Below are positions 58,364 to 64,000 of a stretch of DNA of 64,000 nucleotides, one piece after another. The stretch comes from JAGWJU01 sp035533295 (GTDB lineage Bacteria > Elusimicrobiota > Elusimicrobia > UBA1565 > UBA9628). The translations under genes were made by a program, and so were the position numbers. Numbering within the stretch: the first letter of the stretch is position 1; every line of letters starts with the position of its first letter. Under the pieces are notes generated by a model that saw nothing but the letters and a program-made list of their open reading frames with translations, was not told the DNA's origin and did not search any database. The stretch is from NCBI GenBank assembly GCA_035533295.1, contig DATLUA010000040.1:6942-70941 (forward strand), written 5' to 3'.

Positions 58364-58705
58364 TCAGCCCGGAGGCCACTTCATCGCCCGGCCGCCCAGG
58401 AGATGATAGTGCAAATGATCCACCGTTTGCCCCGCCCCGCGGCCGTTGTTGGCCACGAGACGAAACCCGCCCGAAAGCCCCAATCGCGCCGCCAGCGCCG
58501 CCGCCGTCCTCTGCAGCCGGCCCAGAAGCTCCACGTCCTCGTCCGACGTGTCCGCCAATCCCGGAATGTGCTTTTTGGGCACAATCAGGACGTGCGTGGG
58601 CGCCTGAGGATTGATGTCCTCGAAAGCGACCGCGTCGCCGTCCTCGAACACAAGTTTCGCGGAAATCGAGCGCTGGATAATTTTGCAGAACAGGCAGTCT
58701 GGCAT
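58364..58705 (-). CDS. HIT family hydrolase (HinT-like)
   Basis: 113 residues. CLFCKIIQRSISAKLVFEDG, INPQAPTHVLIVPKKHIPGL and the histidine triad VDHLHYHLLGGRAM are complete, as in HinT/PKCI nucleoside phosphoramidate hydrolases. The active His is the middle one of the triad. It is cytoplasmic and probably a housekeeping enzyme. A clean promoter (TTGCGC, 17 nt, TATAAT) starts about 9 nt before the ATG; the leader is too short for a normal ribosome site. Confidence 0.95.
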   Translation of the reverse strand: MPDCLFCKIIQRSISAKLVFEDGDAVAFEDINPQAPTHVLIVPKKHIPGLADTSDEDVELLGRLQRTAAALAARLGLSGGFRLVANNGRGAGQTVDHLHYHLLGGRAMKWPPG

Positions 58706-58720
58706 CCGTAAATCGGAATG

Positions 58721-58749
58721 ATTATAGCGTTATTTTCGCGCAGGCGCAA
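58721..58749 (-). promoter_or_regulatory. Sigma70-type promoter of the HIT gene
   Basis: On the minus strand TTGCGC (58749-58744), a 17-nt spacer and a perfect TATAAT (58726-58721), with the start near 58714. A divergent -10 box TACAAT (58757-58762, plus strand) for the aminotransferase operon lies back to back with it. Confidence 0.65.
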
Positions 58750-58779
58750 GATTTTCTACAATAACCATGTCCTTCAACT

Positions 58780-60126
58780 ATGAGCGCCTCAACTTCGGTT
58801 TTTTATCGTTCGCTGAAAAAGCCGCTGCCCCGCATCGTGTCGGGACAGGGCTGCTGGCTCACGGACGCCGCGGGCAAGCGCTACCTCGACGCCTGCGGCG
58901 GCGCCTTCGTCGCCAATCTCGGCCACGGGGTCAAGGAAATCGCCCAGGCCGTGGGACAGCAGCTGGAGCAGGTCGCCTACGTCAACGGCACGGCCTTCAC
59001 CAACGGGCCCGCCGAGGAGCTCGCCGAGGAGCTCTCAGGCCTCATGCCCAAGAGCCTCAGCAAATTTTATTTTCTTTCCAGCGGCTCCGAAGCGGTCGAG
59101 GCGGCGCTCAAGATGGCCCGGCAATATTGGGCCGAGCGCGGCAAGCCGGGCAAGCATAAAATCATCGCCCGCGCGCCGGGCTATCACGGCAACACCCTTC
59201 TGGCTCTCTCCGCTTCCGCGCGCGGGCATTACAAAGTGCTCTACGGCGATTGGCTGGTGCCCGTGCCCATGATTCCCGCGCCCTATCCCTACCGCTGCGG
59301 CTGCCAAGGCGCGCCGGATTGCCCGGCCTGCTCGGGCTCGGCGCTCGAGGACGCGATTCTCAAGGAAGGCGCCGGCAGCGTGGCCGCGTTCATCGCGGAA
59401 CCAGTGGGCGGCTCCTCCACGGGCGCCTCGGTCCCCAGGCCGGATTACTACCGGCGCATCCGGGACATCTGCGACGCCAACGAGGTGCTTTTCGTCGCGG
59501 ACGAGGTGCTTTGCGGCGCGGGCCGCACCGGCCGATGGACCGCCATCGAGCGCTACGGCGTCCGCCCCGACATCATGACGATGGGCAAGGGCTTAAGCGG
59601 CGGCTACGTTCCCCTCTCCATGGTCGCGGCCTCTGACCAGGTGCACGCCGCCATCAAACAAGGCTCGGGCGCGTTCAACCACGCGCAGACTTTTTCGCAC
59701 GCGCCCTCCATCTGCTCGGCGGGCTTGGCCGCCGTGCGCTACATCAAGAAGAACAAGCTCGTCGCGCGGGCCGAGTCCGTGGGCGCCGTTTTGCAGACAA
59801 AGCTCTCCGCGCTTAAGAGCCTGCCCGGCGTCGGCGACGTGCGCGGCATCGGCATGCTCGCGGGCGTGGAGTTCGTCGCGGACAAGGCCGAAAAAACGCC
59901 GTTTCCGCGGGAACTCAAGGTCGCGGAGCGCTTCGCGGACAACGCGCGCGAGGCCGGCCTCGTCGTCTGGCCCAACTACGGGCAGTGGCGCGGCGCCGGG
60001 GACCTAGCCCTCATCGCCCCGCCCTTCGTCATCACAGAAGGTGAAATCGACGACATCGTGTCGCTGTTTTCCAAGGCTTGGCCAAAGACCCTGGATCAAA
60101 TCAAAGCCGCAGGGAGGACCGCATGA
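58780..60126 (+). CDS. Class III aminotransferase (omega-aminotransferase type)
   Basis: 448 residues. It is PLP-dependent with fold type I. CWLTDAAGKRYLDACGGAFV, FYFLSSGSEAVEAALKMARQ (phosphate loop), APGYHGNTLLALSAS, FIAEPVGGSSTGASVP, LFVADEVLCGAGRTG (the Asp contacting the PLP nitrogen) and IMTMGKGLSGGYVPLSMV (the Schiff-base Lys) are intact. A small Cys-rich insert (YRCGCQGAPDCPAC) is a feature of a subgroup. It moves an amino group from an omega-amine or diamine to a keto acid. The next gene (ATGA overlap) is an aldehyde dehydrogenase, so the semialdehyde formed is likely oxidised there. Confidence 0.92.
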   Translation: MSASTSVFYRSLKKPLPRIVSGQGCWLTDAAGKRYLDACGGAFVANLGHGVKEIAQAVGQQLEQVAYVNGTAFTNGPAEELAEELSGLMPKSLSKFYFLSSGSEAVEAALKMARQYWAERGKPGKHKIIARAPGYHGNTLLALSASARGHYKVLYGDWLVPVPMIPAPYPYRCGCQGAPDCPACSGSALEDAILKEGAGSVAAFIAEPVGGSSTGASVPRPDYYRRIRDICDANEVLFVADEVLCGAGRTGRWTAIERYGVRPDIMTMGKGLSGGYVPLSMVAASDQVHAAIKQGSGAFNHAQTFSHAPSICSAGLAAVRYIKKNKLVARAESVGAVLQTKLSALKSLPGVGDVRGIGMLAGVEFVADKAEKTPFPRELKVAERFADNAREAGLVVWPNYGQWRGAGDLALIAPPFVITEGEIDDIVSLFSKAWPKTLDQIKAAGRTA

Positions 60127-61700
60127 CCGCAGCCGCTTCGCCGAAAGACTTTAAAATTACCTACACCTCCTCAAACGCCGACATGGGCGCGTTCCACCGC
60201 CTTTTCGACGAGGCTCTGGCCAAGGCCAGGAAAGAATTCGGAGCCGTCCACCCTCTTTACATCAACGGCAAGGCCGTCCAAACGGAGGGTAAACTTCTTG
60301 AAGTCCGCTCGCCCATCAACTCGGAGTGGCTGCTCGGCAAATTCTCATCGGCCGCGCCCGCGCATGCCGATGAGGCCATGAAGGCGGCCCGCCGCGCCCA
60401 AGCGGACTGGGGCAAACGGCCCTGGCGGGAGCGCGTGGCGATTTTGCGCAAAGCCGCGGCGCTCATCCGCGAGCGCAAGTTCTCCATCGCGGCCGTGATG
60501 AGCCTGGAGGTCGGCAAAAGCCGCTTGGAAGCCATGGGCGACGCCGAGGAATCCGCGGATCTCATCGACTACTATTCCCGGCAGATGGAGGAGGCCCAGG
60601 GTTTCGTCAAGACCATGGGCAAGCTCATGCCCAACGAGAACGCCGTCTCGGTCTTGCGGCCATTCGGGGTCTTCGTCTGCATCGCGCCCTTTAACTTTCC
60701 CATGGCGCTTTCCACCGGCATGTCCTCGGCCGCGCTTTTGGCGGGCAACACGGTCGTCTACAAACCCGCGAAGACGACGCCTTGGACCGGGATATTTCTC
60801 TATGAATGCTGCCGCGACGCGGGCGTGCCGCCGGGGGTCTTCAATTATCTTCCCTGCGACGCCGCCGTCGGTGAGGCGCTCTGGAAAAATCCCTTGGCCG
60901 ACGGAGTGGTCTTCACCGGCTCCAAAGCCGTGGGCCTGCGCATCTTCCATGAGTTCAGCAAGGACTGGGTCAAGCCCGTCTTGATGGAACTAGGCGGCAA
61001 GAACGCGGCCGTGGTCTGCGCCTCCGCGGACCTGGACATGGCCGCCGAGGGCGTCATGAAGTCCGCCTTCGGCCTGCAGGGCCAGAAGTGCTCCGCCTGC
61101 TCGCGCGTCTACTTGGATGAAAAAATCGCGGATGATTTCCTCGCGCGCCTGCTCAAAAAAACCGCGGCCATCGTCAAGGGCGACCCGACGCAAAAAGACG
61201 TCTATTTCGGCCCGGTCATCGACGCACGGGCCGTCCAGCGCTTCGAGGAGGCCGCGGCGCTCGCCGCCAAAACCGGAAAAATCCTCGCCGGCGGCAAGAC
61301 GCTTTCGGGCGGCGTCTTCGACAAGGGCCATTTCGTCGAGCCCACCGTCGCCGAGCTGCCGCTGGGCTCCAAGCTGTTCATGGACGAGCTGTTCCTGCCC
61401 TTCCTAAGCGTGGGCCGGGTGAAGAATCTCGATGAAGCCGTCGCCGAAACCAACAAAGCCGAGTACGGCCTGACCGCGGGAATCTTCACTAAGGACAGGA
61501 AGGAAATCGAGCGCTTCTTCGACCACGTCGAAGCGGGCGTCTGCTACGCCAACCGCAAGACGGGCGCCACCACCGGCGCCTGGCCCGGCGTGCAGCCCTT
61601 TTGCGGATGGAAGGGCTCCGGCTCCACGGGCAAGGGCGGCTGCGGGCCGTACTACGTCGCGCAGTTCATGCGCGAGCAAAGCCGCACCATCATGGAGTAA
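60123..61700 (+). CDS. Aldehyde dehydrogenase, 1-pyrroline-5-carboxylate dehydrogenase-like
   Basis: 525 residues from ATG 60123, which overlaps the aminotransferase stop by ATGA. APFNFPMALSTGMSSAALLA, GNTVVYKPAKTTPWTG, VVFTGSKAVGLRI, LMELGGKNAAVVCASADLD (catalytic Glu) and LQGQKCSACSRVYLDE (catalytic Cys with the P5CDH-type GQKCSA context) are present. The N-terminal FHRLFDEALAKARKEFG also fits the RocA group. It should oxidise glutamate or aminoadipate semialdehyde to the acid with NAD. Flanking aminotransferases suggest an ornithine, lysine or GABA catabolic route. Confidence 0.9.
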   Translation: MTAAASPKDFKITYTSSNADMGAFHRLFDEALAKARKEFGAVHPLYINGKAVQTEGKLLEVRSPINSEWLLGKFSSAAPAHADEAMKAARRAQADWGKRPWRERVAILRKAAALIRERKFSIAAVMSLEVGKSRLEAMGDAEESADLIDYYSRQMEEAQGFVKTMGKLMPNENAVSVLRPFGVFVCIAPFNFPMALSTGMSSAALLAGNTVVYKPAKTTPWTGIFLYECCRDAGVPPGVFNYLPCDAAVGEALWKNPLADGVVFTGSKAVGLRIFHEFSKDWVKPVLMELGGKNAAVVCASADLDMAAEGVMKSAFGLQGQKCSACSRVYLDEKIADDFLARLLKKTAAIVKGDPTQKDVYFGPVIDARAVQRFEEAAALAAKTGKILAGGKTLSGGVFDKGHFVEPTVAELPLGSKLFMDELFLPFLSVGRVKNLDEAVAETNKAEYGLTAGIFTKDRKEIERFFDHVEAGVCYANRKTGATTGAWPGVQPFCGWKGSGSTGKGGCGPYYVAQFMREQSRTIME

Positions 61701-61704
61701 AGGC

Positions 61705-63033
61705 ATGCCGACAAAAATCGCGACCAAGCCGTTTCTAAAAACCGACTATCCCAAAATTATCACGCCGCCGCCGGGACCCAAGGCGCAAAAAGTCATCGCG
61801 CTCGACAAGGAGTGGAGTTCCCCCTCCTACATCAAGGAATACCCCTTCGTCATGGCCGGAGGCCAGGGCGCCATGGCCGAGGATGTCGACGGCAACCGCT
61901 ACATCGACTGGATGTCCGGCATCGCGGTCTCGGCCACGGGCTACAATCATCCCAAGGTCGTCGCCGCCGTGCAGGAGGCCGCGGGCAAGTTTCTGCACAT
62001 CTGCGGCACGGATTTCTACTATGAGGGCATGGCCAGGCTTTGCGAGCGCCTGGCCAAGTCCGCGCCGGGGCCGGAGAAGCATCGCGTGTTCCTGACCAAC
62101 TCCGGAACGGAGGCGGTCGAGGGCGCGGTCAAGCTCGCGCGCTATCACACCAAGCGTCCGCACCTCATCGCCTTCGACGGCGCGTTCCACGGCCGCACGT
62201 ACGCGGCGGTGACCTTGACGGCCAGCAAGGTCAAGTATAAGGCCGGCTTCGGGCCCTTGTTGCCCGAGGTGACGCACCTGCCCTACAATAACCCCTATCG
62301 CGGCATCGACGGCCTGGCGGAGGCCGAGCACGTCTTCAAGACCCGCGTCTCTCCCAAGGACGTGGCCGCGGTGGTCATGGAGCCCGTCCAAGGCGAGGGC
62401 GGCTACGTGTTTCCCAAGCCCGAATTCCTCAAGGCCTGGCGCAGAATCTGCGACGAACACGGCATCGTGCTGGTCTTCGATGAAATCCAATGCGGCATGG
62501 GCCGCACCGGCGAGCTCTGGGCCTCGGATTATTTCGGGGTGGTCCCGGACGTGCTTTTAACCGCCAAGGGTTTGGGCTCCGGGCTCCCCATCGGCGCCAT
62601 CATCGCAAAAGAAAGCGTGATGACCTGGCCGCAGGGCTCCCACGGCACCACGTTCGGCGGCAATCCCGTCGCTTGCGCCGCGGCGCTGGCGACCCTGGAT
62701 ATCATTGAGAGCGAACTCTGCGCCAACGCGCGCGCCCACGGCGAGCGCCTGCTCAAAGGACTGCGCAAGCTCCAGCAGAAGCACCCCTCCATCGGCGACG
62801 TGCGCGGGGCAGGGCTCATGATCGGCGTCGAGTTCGTCAAAGATCGATCGAGCAAGGAGCCCGACCATGACTTGGTCGCGAAGCTTGAGCTGGCCGCGTT
62901 CAAGAAGGGCCTGCTGCTGCTCTCCTGCGGGCAGTCGGTGGTCCGCGTGGCGCCGCCGCTGGTGCTGACCGCGCACGACGTCGACGCGGGCCTGGCGATT
63001 ATGGACGAGTGCCTGACGGAACTGGGCCGCTAA
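61705..63033 (+). CDS. Class III aminotransferase (4-aminobutyrate/ornithine/lysine type)
   Basis: 442 residues. AEDVDGNRYIDWMSGIAVSA, FLTNSGTEAVEGAVKLARYH, AFDGAFHGRTYAAVTLTASK, MEPVQGEGGYVFPKPEFL, LVFDEIQCGMGRTGELW and LLTAKGLGSGLPIGAI (Schiff-base Lys) are the GabT/acetylornithine aminotransferase motifs. It starts four bases after the dehydrogenase stop. With the first enzyme of the operon it gives two transaminases of different substrate preference around one semialdehyde dehydrogenase. The real substrate cannot be read from sequence. Confidence 0.92.
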   Translation: MPTKIATKPFLKTDYPKIITPPPGPKAQKVIALDKEWSSPSYIKEYPFVMAGGQGAMAEDVDGNRYIDWMSGIAVSATGYNHPKVVAAVQEAAGKFLHICGTDFYYEGMARLCERLAKSAPGPEKHRVFLTNSGTEAVEGAVKLARYHTKRPHLIAFDGAFHGRTYAAVTLTASKVKYKAGFGPLLPEVTHLPYNNPYRGIDGLAEAEHVFKTRVSPKDVAAVVMEPVQGEGGYVFPKPEFLKAWRRICDEHGIVLVFDEIQCGMGRTGELWASDYFGVVPDVLLTAKGLGSGLPIGAIIAKESVMTWPQGSHGTTFGGNPVACAAALATLDIIESELCANARAHGERLLKGLRKLQQKHPSIGDVRGAGLMIGVEFVKDRSSKEPDHDLVAKLELAAFKKGLLLLSCGQSVVRVAPPLVLTAHDVDAGLAIMDECLTELGR

Positions 63034-63057
63034 AGCGCGGCACGGACGGAAATCCGG

Positions 63058-63144
63058 CGGAAGGGGAGGGATTCGAACCCTCGAAGGGCTTGCGCCCTTG
63101 CCAGTTTTCGAGACTGGTCGTTTCAACCGCTCACGCACCCTTCC
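63058..63144 (-). tRNA. tRNA-Ser (anticodon CGA)
   Basis: On the minus strand GGAAGGG pairs with CCCTTCC; the anticodon arm CCAGT-CTCGAAA-ACTGG gives CGA. A long variable arm (AAGGGC-GCAA-GCCCTT) and T arm GAGGG-TTCGAAT-CCCTC complete a class II serine tRNA. CCA is not encoded. A TATAAT box lies at 63171-63166, about 22 nt upstream. It reads UCG codons. Confidence 0.95.
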
Positions 63145-63288
63145 AAAATTAATTTACGTGTAATGATTATAGATAAATAGACATATCCGCTAAAACGCAA
63201 TTTTTGAGCGCAGTGTTAGCGCAGCGCTTTCATATCATCAAAAAGAAAAAAGGAACGGCCGATGACGGCTACTCCTTCGGTAACATCC

Positions 63289-63645
63289 TTAACTGATTTG
63301 ACAGGCGAGCGGCGACGGCACTATCCGGCTCCACCGGACTTCCAAATCCAGCGGCTCATCCGGGCCGTCCAAAAAGATGTCCGCCGGGCCGCCGGCCTCA
63401 ATCCAGTCCGCGGACTGCCGCCGCAAGCGGACGGACCTAAAGCTCCGCACCGCGCGTTTCTCCGCCCACCGGTCTATCGCCAATCGGTCGAAACGGATAA
63501 TCCGTCCATACGGGATGAAGGGAATCTCCCGGTTCTGGATGTACTTGTAAATCATCCACTTGGAAACTCCCAAATACTCCGACAACTCGCCCACTCCCAT
63601 GTATCGTACTCGTGCTCGAGTGGTGGCTTGAAAGCTCGCGCCCAC
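63289..63645 (-). CDS. Excisionase-type helix-turn-helix protein
   Basis: 118 residues from GTG 63645 (GGGAGAG just upstream); ATG 63600 would give 103 residues and keeps the whole domain. The domain is YMGVGELSEYLGVSKWMIYK then NREIPFIPYGRIIRFDRLAI and DRWAEKRAV, the HTH_17 / MerR-like fold of excisionases and AlpA-type regulators. The tail has no recognised domain. Such proteins often come from mobile elements, and this one lies 144 nt from a serine tRNA, yet no integrase is seen in the window. Confidence 0.75.
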   Translation of the reverse strand: MGASFQATTRARVRYMGVGELSEYLGVSKWMIYKYIQNREIPFIPYGRIIRFDRLAIDRWAEKRAVRSFRSVRLRRQSADWIEAGGPADIFLDGPDEPLDLEVRWSRIVPSPLACQIS

Positions 63646-63828
63646 TCTCTCCCAAACAGGTCGACGCGCTGTTCCGAGAGTTCGTCCGGCCTACGTTGAC
63701 CGCGGCGCGAAGGTAATCAAGTGCTCGAACCGGGAGAGTCTGGCCCGCAACTTAGCAAGCTTGGCCTGTGCCGTGTCGGTCCGGCAACGGCGATCAAAAA
63801 GATTGCGTTACAAAACGATCCCATAATC

Positions 63829-64000
63829 TTACCTTCCAATGACGATGATCCCCGCGCGAACCCAATGACTGAACCATTTTTGCGCGGCAGCGGGCCTGAC
63901 CCGAAGGTCGGGCGAATTCTCCCAATGGCGGCAGACCGATTCGAGGGCGGCTCCCTTCTCTATCTTCTTGAGGGCCGACCATTCCGCCGGACTTAAGGCC
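63829..64000 (-). CDS. C-terminal part of a protein of unknown function (runs off right edge)
   Basis: The last 56 residues of an open frame that enters from the right: LSPAEWSALKKIEKGAALES, VCRHWENSPDLRVRPAAAQK, WFSHWVRAGIIVIGR, then TAA. The alternating helices with Trp pairs look like the end of a real, folded protein rather than a chance frame, but no family is assigned. It reads toward the excisionase-type gene; about 180 nt with no convincing gene lie between them. Confidence 0.5.
   Translation of the reverse strand, partial: ALSPAEWSALKKIEKGAALESVCRHWENSPDLRVRPAAAQKWFSHWVRAGIIVIGR

Noticed and set aside
58767..59159. A 130-residue plus-strand frame starting at ATG 58767
   Set aside because: It is another frame of the aminotransferase gene, whose own ATG 58780 gives a full, motif-complete enzyme.
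63262..63699. A 145-residue plus-strand frame
   Set aside because: Antisense to the excisionase-type HTH gene, which has a recognisable domain; this frame has none.

Overview
The window reads as a stretch of chromosome from a GC-rich, diderm, pilus-rich bacterium. Elusimicrobiota is the best guess. The two major pilins near 53 kb (shared segment GNLGSIRSAM with YYGD, a C-terminal DCTHTD), the PorV-like barrels, the FlgD-type Ig proteins and the rpsU-dnaG-rpoD block all fit that phylum. No single marker proves it, so the assignment is inference. Nearly all DNA is coding. No gap above 300 bases lacks a gene, and many neighbours overlap by ATGA or TGATG.

Left part, all minus strand (1-25452). 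Nucleotides 1-4791 hold four prepilin-leader genes, a minor-pilin operon that includes an 857-residue pilin fused to a lamin-tail-like domain and carboxypeptidase-regulatory repeats. Next come a DUF2332 protein and a signalling block (5922-11856): a receiver-kinase hybrid, a Cache-HAMP histidine kinase, a lone receiver, an OmpR-type regulator whose receiver has lost its acidic pocket, a four-helix membrane protein and an orphan HAMP sensor. From 11872 to 20597 lies a full Tad/Flp pilus locus in unusual form: TPR protein, TadC, TadB with an extra periplasmic domain, a CpaE-CpaF fusion, a very short secretin, CpaB, TadE and two Flp pilins. It is followed upstream by a PorV-like barrel overlapping a 1269-residue FlgD-Ig surface protein (20666-25452). 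These genes could together make, export and control a surface fibre.

Middle part, minus strand (25557-38241). Here are a coiled-coil/propeller membrane protein, a prepilin with 40 consecutive prolines, a secreted protein of uncertain family, a second PorV-like protein with a coiled-coil tail, a DUF2723 glycosyltransferase-like protein, TsaD, a Ctp protease, EnvC and FtsX (no FtsE beside them), and an Ala/Pro-rich envelope protein. A 90-nt copy of the PorV-like gene's 3' end flanks the proline-rich gene.

Plus-strand part (38355-51766). This holds the three-subunit proton-translocating transhydrogenase, then an operon of a 1047-residue TPR protein, a protein with eight FlgD-type repeats plus OmpA, and a small relative. 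tRNA-Ser(GGA) and two membrane glycosyltransferase-like proteins follow.

Right part (51734-64000). Prepilin peptidase lies behind two paralogous type IV pilins separated by a terminator. The pilin upstream region carries a large inverted repeat and a cluster of palindromes. Then come the macromolecular-synthesis block rpsU-dnaG-rpoD, a HIT protein, an operon of two class III aminotransferases around a P5C-dehydrogenase-like enzyme, tRNA-Ser(CGA), an excisionase-type HTH protein and a partial gene.

Beyond the genes, three families of non-coding or start-associated sequence stand out: a 60-nt block repeated after two stop codons (10681 and 58081); a purine/pyrimidine inverted element that supplies the start of two unrelated genes (13177 and 32420); and a set of promoters with a TAAACT-like -10 box that place the transcription start on or near the start codon. 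Two of these promoters, in the minor-pilin operon, are recognisable copies of each other.
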